Positions 8,140 through 18,054 of a stretch of DNA of 64,000 bases are shown piece after piece (within the stretch, counting starts at the first letter, position 1; every line of letters starts with the position of its first letter). Source of the stretch: Fontivivens sp964399735. GTDB lineage: Bacteria > Zhuqueibacterota > Zhuqueibacteria > Residuimicrobiales > Krinioviventaceae. The notes beneath the pieces are model-generated. The model made no database searches. It saw only the letters and a list, made by a program, of their open reading frames with translations, and was not told where the DNA came from. The position numbers and the translations under genes are program-made. The stretch spans positions 35,967 through 99,966 of the forward strand of contig CAYNSO010000004.1 of assembly GCA_964399735.1 (NCBI GenBank). The letters run 5' to 3'.

Positions 8140-8448
8140 ATTATTATTCTGCTAATGACCGCTAGCGTAACAAATTACCTCTTGTCTGTTTTTATAATCT
8201 GCAATTGGGGCTCTATAACCTCAACGTCCCTGTTGTTCTCTGCTGTTTTTATCTTGATATCCGCAAAGAACTGTACCGCGCAGAGAAAAAAAGAGTATAA
8301 ATAACCTGACTTGTTTCAAATCATTATAATAAAACAGTTGTTCCTTTATTAAAAGATCATCATCAAGAACCATTCTCTTTACTGTTTTTTGAAACAGTAA
8401 ATGAGCGCAAAAATTTGGCGGATATTCACAACAACAGTGCGCCTTTTG
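8140..8448. other. Spacer upstream of the PAS kinase, with one strong hairpin
   Basis: No gene seen. A perfect 10-bp inverted repeat TTTACTGTTT / AAACAGTAAA (8378-8401, 4-nt loop) lies 48 bp past the CotH gene stop. It has no clear U-tract on the minus strand, so it may be a weak terminator or an operator for the kinase operon. Confidence 0.5.
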
Positions 8449-11400
8449 TTACCGTAACAACAGCAGTTTTTTGGTCATGATCCGGTTTCCAGTTTTGAGG
8501 CGATAAAAGTAAACACCGCTGGCATATTGTGCTCCGTTCCATTCCAGGCTGTGCGAACCCGCTGCTTTAACGCCCTGGAACAGCGTTGCGGTCTCTTGTC
8601 CCGCTACGTTAAAAATTTTCAATTCAACCATGCCGGGCGCGGCTAAATCAAATCGTATCGTGGTGAGCGGATTGAAGGGATTCGGATAATTCTGGTATAG
8701 AGCAAATTGGGTTGGGGTACGATTACCCTCATTTTTAACCTCGCTGGCCAGGTCGTGCTGCCCGGGTGAGCCATGCACCTGGCTGGAGGTTACCCAATAT
8801 TCGGGTTGGCCGGGGTCGCCGGCAGGGCGACGGTCTTGCGCCACCAGCGAATAACCAAGTGAATCCGGCAGGGTGGGCCAGGGCGCCTTGTCATTGTATT
8901 TAAAAGTAAAAACTGTATCGCCGCTTGCCTGTAAGAGGGTAATTCTTTCACCACTGTTGTCCAGTTGCCCTTCGTATTCTCCGAGGGGCATAAAGTTGTA
9001 GCGGCTAAAAAATTGTGCGCTGTTGGAGGCCAGCGTCAGTAACGCACCGCCGCCAATTTGTGTGCCCGGCGCAAAAGTATAATCAATACCATTTGTAAAA
9101 GCCGCCATCGTCAAATTCAGAGGCGTTTCGCCGCAGTTCCGTAATTCGATGAATTCAAATTCCCGTCCGTCTACATCGCCTTCATCAAGCGGATGATAAT
9201 GGATTTCCGTAACCTTGAGCGCCGAAAGGTCTTCGGTGATGGCGAAAGTGGCCTGGCTTAACGCGCTCCACGAGGAACCCTGCAATGTCCTTGCTTTAAT
9301 ATGTGTTGTAGTGTTGAACTGTAATGGCGTTGAATATGCCAGGGCAGAAGAGGATATTTCCCCGTTAACCGTGCTTTCACCGGCAAGCAGTTCCGGGAAA
9401 ATGATGAAATCTGTGCTGCCGTTATGTTCGTTCAAACCCTGAATAGCCAAAATGTTTTCACCCTCAACAAGCTCGCTGATATGTTCGGAAATAAGAAAAG
9501 TTTCAGCTCCGGTATCCTCGTGCGAGGCGGTTGCTGCCGAGTTCCAGACTGGTGAATTTGGCGCATTGACCTTGGCAACCAGTACGCCGTTAATCCAGGC
9601 GACAAAGCCGTCATCATAGCGTACTTTTAAAATCAGGTTACCATAGTCAGCCAATTCGCCGGCAGGTATAGTAAAGGGGATACGGATATAACAGGAGGTA
9701 TTGGCGGCAGCGTTGACGCCATTATACATATCGGCCCGGACATCGATTTGAATATAGGGGGTATAATCAGAATTATTATCATACCCCACGCCGCCGGCGC
9801 CGGAACGCCAGGAGGAATCATCAAAGCCTTGCAGCTTGCGCCATGCGACAGGAACAGTTTGGGTTGGCACCAAAACCTTTTTTATAGTATTTTCGTCAAC
9901 AAGCAGGGTTGTTTTGGGAGTTACACCGGTTTGCGTATCAAGAGGATCATCACCATTGGTTGTATAATAAATAGCGCCGCTGTTTGTTGTCATGGTTAAA
10001 TTAAAGTCTTTGGAAACCTTTCCCCCCTGGTGGCTTAAAACCGGCGGAGTTGCCTGTGGGTACCAGTCTTTGGCCCGAAACTGGTCAATAACAATATTGG
10101 TGCGCTGCGGCAAATAGTCATTTAAAATTGAATTGATTTCCGGCAGCCAGGCATTGTCGCGAGTTCGTGCAGGATTTGTTTTGACGCCGCCCCAGCGGGC
10201 CGATTCGGCAATGATAGCCTGGTCGATCTGTTCTTTTCGGGCCAGTATCCGTTCCCGGCAGGCTTCGGGGGTAAGCACACCGCCATTGTAAAAATGTTTG
10301 TAAACCCGGTCGGCAAAGTGTATACAATAGGTTGGGTGTGCAACCAATTGCTGGTGCAGCCATTGAGGATTAAATTGCCGGGACTGTTGTCCTGCCGGGT
10401 AAGGGCCGGTTCTGTTTTCGTTAACATTAAATAAAGTATGTTCGCCATCGTGACGAAAAAATTGAAAACCGGTACGACCGTTGCGGTTGTAAATCGCGTA
10501 AAAATTGTTTACCCCGGTATTGCCCATAAAGTTGGAGATGGGTGCATCCAAATCGCCGGAATAATAGATGCTCAACATGTAATCAATAAGATTATCCTCA
10601 TCGAGCAGTATTTTAAATTCCGGATTTGGAGAGCCATCCGGATTACAGCCCTGAATTTTATAATAAGGAGCATCGGAAGTAAACCCGGCTCTGGCAATCG
10701 TCCATAATTCCTGCCAGGCATCTTCATACCCGTCAGTGGGAGTAACCGATCCGTCATTATGTTTGAGTACATCATAATCTTGCTTGTCTCCGCCAAAATA
10801 AGATTCGGCATAAGAGGCTTCGGAACGTTCCTGGGACTGGTACAACCCCCAATAAGCGCCATTGATATACAAATGATAATAGCGGCTGCGAGTATACGGC
10901 TGCCCCATATCCCGTTGCACATCCCGGTTAAATACTTCACGTATTTCAGTATTATGTATATCGCCATAAGCAGCCCAGGAATAATTTTGGCCGGTACGCA
11001 GATCAATGTTATCAAATTCATCTACGCCTTCATCCTCAAACAGGGGAAATTCCAGTTTGGCATAACCATACTCTTCGCGAAAGAACAGTCTAAAGCCATG
11101 TTTGGGATTAAAATTATTGCGGTGCCAGCCGCCGCGAATACGTACGCCACAGTTGATCTGAAATCCTTCGCTGCTATCGGGCATAATCAGCTCTATGGAA
11201 GCCGGTCTTTCCCATTCCCGGCCGCTTTGCTGCGCATTCACATAGATACCGTTTTTCGTATCAAACAAATTTTTCAGGTCGGTGACCATTGAAATGGTCG
11301 GTATGGATAGCAGGGAGGAGGTTATTTTGTTTTTATATTGAGTATTATTCAGCACATCCAAATCCATGCCATAATCCATCATCTGCCGGCTTTCGGTGGA

Positions 11401-11829
11401 AGCATTGCGCGCCGGCCAGCCGGGGCCCGGCGGAACACCTTCGGGCGACAATTCACCGATTTGTTTGAGAAACAGATAGGTTTGCGTTATCGATGGCCCC
11501 AAAAGCGAATCGTTTGCTGTTGCACACGCCCGGACAATAAATCCCGGCGCTTTGTCCCTGCCGGTTGTGTTGGCGGGGTCAACAAAGAGTTTGAGCGGCG
11601 CCGCACCGCTGATTGCGGTTGGCGAGGTCTCCGGATCTGTGCCATCCAGGGTATATTTGATTATGGCATTATCAGTGGACGACATGAGTCTCAGTTCAAA
11701 GGCTTCATCGTAAAAACCATGCTCATGTGAGAAACGTACTGCCGCTTTGCTTTTAGCCGAGGCGATTCCTGCCGATATAACAATTAATAATGTTATCAGC
11801 GTCTTGAATGCTAGTCCGGTCTTTTGCAT
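8449..11829 (-). CDS. CotH-kinase/lamin-tail exoprotein with type IX sorting domain
   Basis: 1126-aa secreted multidomain protein. Order: signal peptide (1-25); chitobiase-type beta domain (about 30-130, YTLDGTDPETSP); CotH domain (about 185-560) with GVRIRGGWHRNNFNPK and INGAYWGLYQ; a second beta module (YYTTNGDDP, about 620); a jelly-roll-like region (about 670-810, DDGFVAWINGVLVAK); lamin-tail domain (about 880-990); C-terminal sorting domain with NYPNPFNPLTTIRF and VYFYRLKTG (about 1045-1126). CotH proteins are atypical protein kinases in spores; the role of secreted bacterial ones is not established. The GGAG 5 nt before ATG fixes the start. Likely exported by a type IX system and surface-bound or released. 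Transcribed alone. Confidence 0.92.
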   Translation of the reverse strand: MQKTGLAFKTLITLLIVISAGIASAKSKAAVRFSHEHGFYDEAFELRLMSSTDNAIIKYTLDGTDPETSPTAISGAAPLKLFVDPANTTGRDKAPGFIVRACATANDSLLGPSITQTYLFLKQIGELSPEGVPPGPGWPARNASTESRQMMDYGMDLDVLNNTQYKNKITSSLLSIPTISMVTDLKNLFDTKNGIYVNAQQSGREWERPASIELIMPDSSEGFQINCGVRIRGGWHRNNFNPKHGFRLFFREEYGYAKLEFPLFEDEGVDEFDNIDLRTGQNYSWAAYGDIHNTEIREVFNRDVQRDMGQPYTRSRYYHLYINGAYWGLYQSQERSEASYAESYFGGDKQDYDVLKHNDGSVTPTDGYEDAWQELWTIARAGFTSDAPYYKIQGCNPDGSPNPEFKILLDEDNLIDYMLSIYYSGDLDAPISNFMGNTGVNNFYAIYNRNGRTGFQFFRHDGEHTLFNVNENRTGPYPAGQQSRQFNPQWLHQQLVAHPTYCIHFADRVYKHFYNGGVLTPEACRERILARKEQIDQAIIAESARWGGVKTNPARTRDNAWLPEINSILNDYLPQRTNIVIDQFRAKDWYPQATPPVLSHQGGKVSKDFNLTMTTNSGAIYYTTNGDDPLDTQTGVTPKTTLLVDENTIKKVLVPTQTVPVAWRKLQGFDDSSWRSGAGGVGYDNNSDYTPYIQIDVRADMYNGVNAAANTSCYIRIPFTIPAGELADYGNLILKVRYDDGFVAWINGVLVAKVNAPNSPVWNSAATASHEDTGAETFLISEHISELVEGENILAIQGLNEHNGSTDFIIFPELLAGESTVNGEISSSALAYSTPLQFNTTTHIKARTLQGSSWSALSQATFAITEDLSALKVTEIHYHPLDEGDVDGREFEFIELRNCGETPLNLTMAAFTNGIDYTFAPGTQIGGGALLTLASNSAQFFSRYNFMPLGEYEGQLDNSGERITLLQASGDTVFTFKYNDKAPWPTLPDSLGYSLVAQDRRPAGDPGQPEYWVTSSQVHGSPGQHDLASEVKNEGNRTPTQFALYQNYPNPFNPLTTIRFDLAAPGMVELKIFNVAGQETATLFQGVKAAGSHSLEWNGAQYASGVYFYRLKTGNRIMTKKLLLLR

Positions 11830-12325
11830 TATGCTCCTTTATTCAAACAAAGTTTGAAAGAGTTTAGCAGATGTATGCAACCTGCTTTATCTAAATTCAG
11901 GTGTTCCATTGAACGCTTTACCCGGCTTGACAGATTGTAAAGCCCTGGGGTATACCCGTGAAATGCTGTCGAGCCCGAAAGCAGTAATAAAAATAATGTT
12001 GTTTATTATTAATATACAGAAAAAAATTATTAAAATGAAATTTTATGCTCAACAGTCAGCTAAATTCCAGGTCTGGCAAGACCGTTCTGCTTTACCATAC
12101 CTTTCTGCCAGTGGTGGTTTTTAAAATTTTGCCTGGTCAAGATAAAAGCAATTAGAACAAGATTTTACAAATTAAAAACAACCGGTTTATATAATATCAA
12201 AATGCTTTCATATTTAATCAAAAGGGAATGAAATCTATAATGAAACCGTTATTAAAGAAAACAGGCTGACTTGTAGATAAAGAGACCTGTACCATATAAT
12301 ATTTTAATGTTATTAAAGAGGCGCT
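11830..12325. other. Divergent intergenic region
   Basis: No gene seen. It separates the minus-strand CotH gene from the plus-strand oxidoreductase. Besides the promoter at 12271-12300, a TTGACA (11927-11932) with TATACC (11951-11956) at 18 bp could be a weaker plus-strand promoter. The rest is AT-rich and featureless. Confidence 0.5.
12271..12300 (+). promoter_or_regulatory. Sigma-70-type promoter for the oxidoreductase gene
   Basis: TTGTAG (12271-12276), 18-bp spacer, perfect TATAAT (12295-12300); transcription would begin near 12307, about 19 nt before the ATG at 12326. Confidence 0.55.
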
Positions 12326-13429
12326 ATGAAATCAAAAACCAGTCGCAGAGATTTTATAAAAAGCACAATGGGGCTTGGTTACCTGGCGATAGCTGCTCCG
12401 GCTTTGTTAACCGCAAAAGCGGTGAAAAACCCGCGACTCGACAAAAAATTGGGCATTGCCCTGGTGGGATTGGGATATTACAGCGCTGATCTTTTGGCGC
12501 CGGCCCTGCAGGAGACCAAAAATGTCACCCTGGCAGGTATTGTCACCGGCACCCCGGAAAAAGAAAAACAGTGGTCGGAAAAGTATCATATCCCGCCGGG
12601 GAATATTTATAATTATGAGAATTTTGATCGTATCGCTGAAAACCGGGATATTGATATTATTTATGTTGTATTGCCCAATTCCATGCACAAAGAATATACC
12701 ATTCGCGCAGCGCAGGCAGGCAAACATGTTATCTGCGAAAAGCCAATGGCGTTGAGCGTTGCGGAATGCCAGGCGATGATAGACGCTTGCCGCCAAAACA
12801 ATGTGCAGCTTTCCATTGGTTACCGGATGCAGTTTGAACCGCATACCCGTGAGCTGATGCGTTACCGTCGGGAAAAAGAGTTTGGCGGCATTAAATACGT
12901 CACGGCAGCTGCAGGCTTTGTAAACCGCGCCGCATCAAGCCATTGGAAATTGCAATCATCCTATGGTGGCGGCGCTTTGATGGATATGGGCGTGTACAGC
13001 ATTCAGGGTGCGCGCTATTCTATTGGCTCCGAACCCGTGGCCGTTACCGCCCAACAATACAAAACTGACCCCGAGCGTTTTCAAGTTGAAGAAACAGTTA
13101 TCATGCAACTAGAGTTCCCCGGCGGAGCGCTGGCAAATGTAATGACCTCGTTTTCTATCAATACAAGCATTCTGCATGTCGTAGCGGAAAAGGGCTGGAT
13201 TGAATTGAATCCGTTTTCCAGCTACCGGGGGATAAAAATGCACACATCCAAAGGTCTTGTGCAACTGGCAGACGTGAATCAACAAGCAACGCAGATGGAT
13301 GAAGTAGCCTGGTGCATTGCCAACCGGCAGCCCATGAGCGTGCCCGGCGAGGAAGGCTTGCGAGACATCAGGATAATCGAGGCAGTTCGTGAATCCTTGC
13401 GCACTGGCGCCAGGGTGAGCCTGGTGTGA
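12326..13429 (+). CDS. Tat-exported GFO/IDH/MocA oxidoreductase
   Basis: 367-aa NAD(P)-dependent oxidoreductase similar in layout to glucose-fructose oxidoreductase. The N-terminus has a twin-arginine signal (SRRDFIKST, residues 6-14, then a hydrophobic stretch to about 30), so it should cross the membrane folded with its cofactor. The Rossmann domain starts at about 42 (IALVGLGYYS) and has the family EKP motif (K139). The C-terminal domain has the GGGALMDMGVYSIQ stretch (about 213-226), where catalytic Asp/His-type residues sit in this fold. GAGG precedes the ATG. It stands alone with its own promoter. A periplasmic sugar oxidation/reduction role is likely; the substrate is not deducible. 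Confidence 0.9.
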   Translation: MKSKTSRRDFIKSTMGLGYLAIAAPALLTAKAVKNPRLDKKLGIALVGLGYYSADLLAPALQETKNVTLAGIVTGTPEKEKQWSEKYHIPPGNIYNYENFDRIAENRDIDIIYVVLPNSMHKEYTIRAAQAGKHVICEKPMALSVAECQAMIDACRQNNVQLSIGYRMQFEPHTRELMRYRREKEFGGIKYVTAAAGFVNRAASSHWKLQSSYGGGALMDMGVYSIQGARYSIGSEPVAVTAQQYKTDPERFQVEETVIMQLEFPGGALANVMTSFSINTSILHVVAEKGWIELNPFSSYRGIKMHTSKGLVQLADVNQQATQMDEVAWCIANRQPMSVPGEEGLRDIRIIEAVRESLRTGARVSLV

Positions 13430-14116
13430 TTTGACATAACATGGGCAAAATTGCTTGCCCCAAAACGGGAATCACGCAAAGGCCCTTTGTTTTAATTGCC
13501 GTGGATTTCATAATCCGGGGCTTGAAGACAAAAAGATTCAGTCTTGAATACGGTTGTCAAAACCTTTTGGTAATATAATAGTAAATAATTGCCGGAGCGC
13601 TGTTGTTGGCAAAAAAAGATTTTTACAAATTTGTAACAAAAATGTATTGACAACACAACGGGATTTGATTATATTCTTGAAGAAAAAATAAAGCAATCCT
13701 GTTGACCGTTAATCAATAAAAATTCAGTTTTTTAGAGGATTGACAAAAACAGAAAAGAGATCAATATCTTTAATACTCAATCTTGACGGATTAAATCAAA
13801 TTCATCACCACGGTAAAAATTGCAGATGAACCAGGTTTTGGTTCGCACTTTATTCATTCTACAGGTTACCGGGGAAAAGCAGGTCTTTCCGGTTTGGTAA
13901 ATCAATACATTCCAGATAAAAAAATTATAAATTCAGGTAGCAGGGCGCTTTCAGTCTATGAAAATATTCTTGCTGGTGATGGGAAATTTGTTTTCGGTCA
14001 ATACTGTGTTTTTAACGGATTTATTTTAGCTGGTACAAAGCCGGCATACAAGGGGGGTCAATCAAGGTCTTTTTTTCTATAAGGAACCAAGCCATAACCA
14101 TTAAAAGGAGATAAAG
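13430..14116. other. Long serC leader region
   Basis: A strong promoter (13647-13675) would give a transcript with about 430 nt before serC. Within it, one frame stays open for about 95 codons (13795-14082) with a plausible amino-acid make-up (IADEPGFGSHFIHSTGYRG) but no ATG and no Shine-Dalgarno; it may be a gene remnant or chance. A small inverted repeat GGGCAA/TTGCCC (13443-13460) follows the upstream gene. Confidence 0.45.
13647..13675 (+). promoter_or_regulatory. Consensus sigma-70 promoter of the serC-serA operon
   Basis: TTGACA (13647-13652), 17-bp spacer, TATATT (13670-13675): a full -35 hexamer, ideal spacing, and a -10 with one mismatch. Predicted start near 13682, leaving an unusually long untranslated leader before serC at 14117. 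Confidence 0.7.
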
Positions 14117-15199
14117 ATGGGCAGAGTATACAACTTTTCAGCAGGACCCGCTATGTTACCGGAATCGGTGTTAAAAAAGGCAGCCGCAGAAATGCTGGAC
14201 TATCAGGGAACCGGCATATCTGTAATGGAAATGAGTCATCGATCCAAACCGTATGAAGCGATTAATAATGATGCGGAGGCATTGCTGCGGGAGTTGATGA
14301 ATATTCCGGATAATTACAAGATTATTTTTATGCAAGGTGGAGGTTGCAGCCAGTTTGCCATGGTGCCGCTCAACCTGTTCCGCAAAAGCAACAAGGCCGA
14401 TTATGTAAATACCGGCGAATGGTCTAAAAAAGCGATCGCCGAGGCTAAAAAGTATGGAACGGTTCGGGTGGTGGCCTCTTCGGAAGACAAAACATTCAGT
14501 TATATTCCCCGGCTGGATAAAAGTATGTTCGACCAGGATGCCGATTATGCGTATATTGTTACCAATAATACAATTTACGGCACAATGTATAAACAACTTC
14601 CCGATGTTGGCAATTTGCCGCTGGTTGCAGACATGTCCTCAAACTTTTTATCGCAGGTATATGATGTCACCAAATTTGGGCTGATCTTTGCCGGGGCGCA
14701 AAAAAATGTCGGGCCGGCCGGTGTTACCATAGTGATCATTCGCGACGATCTGCCTGGCTATGCAAAAGATATTACCCCGACCATGCTCAATTATAAAATT
14801 CAAGCCGAGGCCAAATCATTATATAATACCCCGCCCTGTTACAGCGTTTATATTGCCAAACTGGTGTTTGAGTGGTTGAAAGAACTGGGAGGCATACCGG
14901 CCATAGAAAAAATTAACCGCGACAAAGCGGCGCTTCTTTATGATTTTTTAGATAATTCAAAACTGTTCAAAGGCACAGTCAATCCTCATGATCGTTCGCT
15001 GATGAACGTTCCTTTTGTATTGCCCACTGAAGAATTGAACGAAAAATTTATCAAGGAAGCGGCTCAAAATGGTTTGGTGCAGCTAAAGGGGCATCGAACC
15101 GTGGGCGGTATGCGCGCCAGTATCTATAATGCGATGCCGGTTGAAGGCGTTAAAAAACTGGTCGAATTTATGAAAAAATTTGAAACGGGTAACAAATAA
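14117..15199 (+). CDS. serC: Phosphoserine aminotransferase
   Basis: 360-aa class V PLP aminotransferase that converts 3-phosphohydroxypyruvate and glutamate to phosphoserine (serine synthesis, and possibly the pyridoxal 5'-phosphate route). Opening motif YNFSAGPAMLP is diagnostic; the PLP-binding Lys is K196 in FAGAQKNVGPAG; the C-terminus has the phosphate-binding RTVGGMRASIYNAMP. Length is standard. AAAAGGAG precedes the ATG. It is followed 12 bp later by serA, so two consecutive steps of the serine pathway are co-transcribed. Cytoplasmic. Confidence 0.97.
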   Translation: MGRVYNFSAGPAMLPESVLKKAAAEMLDYQGTGISVMEMSHRSKPYEAINNDAEALLRELMNIPDNYKIIFMQGGGCSQFAMVPLNLFRKSNKADYVNTGEWSKKAIAEAKKYGTVRVVASSEDKTFSYIPRLDKSMFDQDADYAYIVTNNTIYGTMYKQLPDVGNLPLVADMSSNFLSQVYDVTKFGLIFAGAQKNVGPAGVTIVIIRDDLPGYAKDITPTMLNYKIQAEAKSLYNTPPCYSVYIAKLVFEWLKELGGIPAIEKINRDKAALLYDFLDNSKLFKGTVNPHDRSLMNVPFVLPTEELNEKFIKEAAQNGLVQLKGHRTVGGMRASIYNAMPVEGVKKLVEFMKKFETGNK

Positions 15200-15211
15200 A
15201 AGGGAGGACCT

Positions 15212-16387
15212 ATGTTCAAAGTCAAGACCTTGAATAAAATTTCTCCGATCGGGTTGCAAGAGTTACCGCGTACTCTATACGACATTTCCCCTGATATAAC
15301 CGAACCCGATGCGATCATAGTGCGTAGTTACAACATGCTGGATATGGAATTACCGCCATCTCTCAAGGTGATCGCCCGTGCCGGCGCGGGGGTGAACAAT
15401 ATTCCCCTGGAAAAGTGCTCAGAAAAAGGAATTATCGTTTTCAACACACCCGGAGCTAATGCCAATGGCGTAAAAGAACTGGCGCTGGCGGGCTTGTTGC
15501 TGTCTTCGCGCAAGGTGATAGAAGGTGTAAACTGGGCAAAAAGTCTGGTTGGCAGCGGTCAAGATGTTCCGCCATTTATCGAAAAGAACAAGGCTCAGTT
15601 CGAGGGGCCGGAAATAATTGGCAAGAAACTGGGAGTTATCGGACTCGGCGCGATTGGTGTTTTGGTAGCAAATGATGCCAGCGCTTTGGGGATGAATGTT
15701 ATTGGCTTTGATCCCTTTATTACCATTGAACATGCCATGAATTTATCGCGCACCATCACCAGGGCGCAATCCATAGACCAGCTATTGTCCGATGCCGATT
15801 ATATCAGCATTCACGTTCCCTTGACAGCAGAAACCAAAGGAATGATCAACCAGGATAAATTTAACCTGATGAAAAAAGGCGCGCGGCTGCTCAACTTTGC
15901 CCGCGGAGGCCTGGTAAATAATAAAGACTTGATTGCTGCTATGGATGCCGGTATTATTTCTGTATATGTAACCGATTTTCCGGATGAAGAGTTGCTTAAA
16001 AACGACAAGGTTATCGGTATTCCGCATCTGGGCGCTTCTACCCCGGAATCTGAAGATAATTGCGCCGTAATGGCAGCCCAGCAATTAAGAGGCTACCTGG
16101 AATGCGGAAATTTAAAAAATTGTGTAAATTTTCCTGATTGTGAAATGCCCTTTTCGCGCAGCAATCGCTTGTTGATAATAAACAAAAATATTCCCAGAAT
16201 GGTAGGGCAAATTACAGCGATCATTTCGGATAGAAATATCAATATTACCGATATGCTGAACCGCAACCTTGATAATTATGCTTATAATATCATTGATGTT
16301 GAAGGAATGCTGGATGATAATGATATTAAAAAGATTAAAGCCATTGAAGGCGTTATTATGGTGCGTACTATAAATTGTAACTCTTGA
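15212..16387 (+). CDS. serA: D-3-phosphoglycerate dehydrogenase with C-terminal ACT domain
   Basis: 391-aa NAD-dependent enzyme that oxidises 3-phosphoglycerate to 3-phosphohydroxypyruvate, the step before SerC. The short substrate domain has RAGAGVNNIPL; the NAD domain has GVIGLGAIG (about 147-155); catalytic Arg in NFARGGL, Glu in FPDEEL and His in IPHLGAST are present. The last 70 or so residues form an ACT domain (about 325-390), the usual site of serine feedback inhibition. This is the compact ~390-aa type common in Bacteroidetes and clostridia. AAAGGGAGG gives a strong ribosome site. Gene order is product before precursor enzyme, which is common. Confidence 0.95.
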   Translation: MFKVKTLNKISPIGLQELPRTLYDISPDITEPDAIIVRSYNMLDMELPPSLKVIARAGAGVNNIPLEKCSEKGIIVFNTPGANANGVKELALAGLLLSSRKVIEGVNWAKSLVGSGQDVPPFIEKNKAQFEGPEIIGKKLGVIGLGAIGVLVANDASALGMNVIGFDPFITIEHAMNLSRTITRAQSIDQLLSDADYISIHVPLTAETKGMINQDKFNLMKKGARLLNFARGGLVNNKDLIAAMDAGIISVYVTDFPDEELLKNDKVIGIPHLGASTPESEDNCAVMAAQQLRGYLECGNLKNCVNFPDCEMPFSRSNRLLIINKNIPRMVGQITAIISDRNINITDMLNRNLDNYAYNIIDVEGMLDDNDIKKIKAIEGVIMVRTINCNS

Positions 16388-16494
16388 CGCATAAAATGGT
16401 GTTACAAACCGCGCCGTTTTTTTAATTTTTCTTTTAAAGTTGAAAAAGTGTAACCCTTTTTTGGCTTGTTAATATTTAACCCTGTAACAAAATT

Positions 16495-16809
16495 ATGAAA
16501 ATACTGGCTCTTGAGCGAAACGTTCCCGGTATTACGGATGAACAATTTTCGCCGTTCTTGAAAGAAGAAGCTGTAAGGGTGTGGGAACTATACCGGCAGG
16601 GGATTATCCGGGATATCTGGTTTCGCGCCGACCGCTGCGAAGCGGTTGTAATGCTGGAATGTAGTGATATTAATAAGGCTAGAGAATATCTCGATACATT
16701 GCCCCTGGTCAGGAATGGACTGATTAGTTTTGAGGTTGTTCCGCTGGCGCCCTATTCCGGTTTTGCACGTTTGTTCAGCAAAGACGATAACCCACAGGAA
16801 TCGGAATAA
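16495..16809 (+). CDS. Small muconolactone-isomerase/YCII-like protein
   Basis: 104-aa dimeric alpha-beta-barrel (ferredoxin-like) protein of the muconolactone Delta-isomerase-like superfamily, recognised from its pattern MKILALERN, EEAVRVWELY, FRADRCEAVVMLEC, LPLVRNGLISFEVVPL and a final FARLF. Most relatives are uncharacterised and are often mis-annotated; no aromatic-degradation genes are nearby, so a real isomerase role is doubtful. It lies 107 bp downstream of serA with little sign of a ribosome site, and may be a tail gene of that operon. Its stop is 4 bp from the convergent U32 gene's stop. Confidence 0.75.
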   Translation: MKILALERNVPGITDEQFSPFLKEEAVRVWELYRQGIIRDIWFRADRCEAVVMLECSDINKAREYLDTLPLVRNGLISFEVVPLAPYSGFARLFSKDDNPQESE

Positions 16810-16813
16810 TAGT

Positions 16814-18054
16814 TTATGCTTGCAGCTCGGTGCGCTCTGTTAACACATATAATTTATCGTTACGCCTTACTTTTGCCGGTACGGGAATGGTGGTATAAGC
16901 GCCTTTTTCAGCATGTTCAGTCGGCTGTTCATTGATAAACAGGCTGTTTACACAGGTTTCCACATAACCGGTGGTTGGACCGCTGATGGTGATTGTATCA
17001 CCAATTGCTACACCATGGTTTTCGATAGCAAATTCCGCAATTCCTGCTTTGGGAAAATAATTGTGCACATAACCGACGTAAATTTTTTGCCGTGTGGCCT
17101 GAGAGCCATACGACCTGCTCCATTCATCGATTTGCCTGCCCATATAATACCCGCCATGCCAGAAACCACGGTTGAATACCCCGGCAAGTTCTGTTTCCCA
17201 GCGGCTGATGTTTTCCCGGGTAAAAGTACCTGTATAATAGCTGTTAATGGCTTCCCGGTAAGCTTGAGTAACATGGTATACATATTCTTCCCGCCGGCCC
17301 CGGCCTTCAATTTTAAATACTGTTGCCCCGGATTCAATCAATTTATCTATAAATTGAATGGTACATAGATCACGGGGTGACATGACATATTTATTGTCGA
17401 TGACCAGTTCCTCTCCGGTAACATCATCAATAACCTTGAAACTGCGCCGGCAGGTTTGCGAGCAATCGCCGCGGTTGGCGGAATGGCCGGTTAAACTCAG
17501 GCTCATATAACATTTGCCGGAGATGGAAACGCACAGAGCGCCGTGAATAAACAGTTCTATTTTTACCAAATTCCCGGAAGGCCCGGTAATATTTTGCTGC
17601 AAAATAGCGTCGCAAATGGATTTAACCTGTTCAATAGTCAACTCTCTGGCCAAAACAATAACATCGGCATAGCGGGCATAGAATTTAACCGCTTCGAGGT
17701 TGGAAACATTTGCCTGTGTAGAGATATGCACTTCCAGTCCAATTTGTCTGGCATATTGAATGGCGGCAATATCGCTGGCAATCACTGCTGAAATGCCGGT
17801 TTTTTTGGCTGCATTGCAGATAGTTTGCATTTCTTTGATTTCATTGTCATAAAGAATTGTATTCAATGCCAGGTAACTGCGAATATGATGTTGCCGGCAG
17901 GTATCGGCAATCTGTTCCAGTTCGTCCAGGGTGAAATTTTGAGCAGCGCGGGCGCGCATATTGAGCTTGCCCACTCCGAAATAGACCGAATCGGCGCCGG
18001 CCTGAATTGCTGCCTGAAGTGATGCAAAGGAACCGGCCGGCGCGGTTAGTTCTG
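16814..18054 (-). CDS. U32 family peptidase / tRNA hydroxylation-type protein (5' end lost in gap)
   Basis: The open frame continues upstream of the first possible start right to the edge of the N run, reading ELTAPAGSFASLQAAIQAG then ADSVYFGVGKLNMRA, the classic N-terminus of U32 proteins. Only a few residues should be missing. The core has the four-Cys iron-sulfur motif (HGALCVSISGKC, then GDCSQTCRRSF) and the U32 signature FKIEGRGRREEYV. The C-terminal beta-barrel domain runs from about residue 340. Characterised relatives (TrhP/RlhA, UbiU/V) hydroxylate RNA or ubiquinone using prephenate or oxygen-independent chemistry; true protease activity is doubtful. Which branch this is cannot be settled here. 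Confidence 0.88.

Noticed and set aside
11909..12124. 71-codon plus-strand frame
   Set aside because: No ribosome site, low-complexity Ile/Lys-rich middle, no family pattern; looks like AT-rich chance.
13894..14082. 62-codon frame before serC as a gene
   Set aside because: Starts at a TTG without a ribosome site in the middle of a longer open stretch; kept only as a possible remnant within the leader.
15782..16084. 100-codon minus-strand frame within serA
   Set aside because: Antisense to an intact serA with all catalytic residues; no independent support.
16495..16809. Aromatic-degradation muconolactone isomerase
   Set aside because: Only the fold family matches; no other catechol-pathway genes are present, so the specific function is not claimed.
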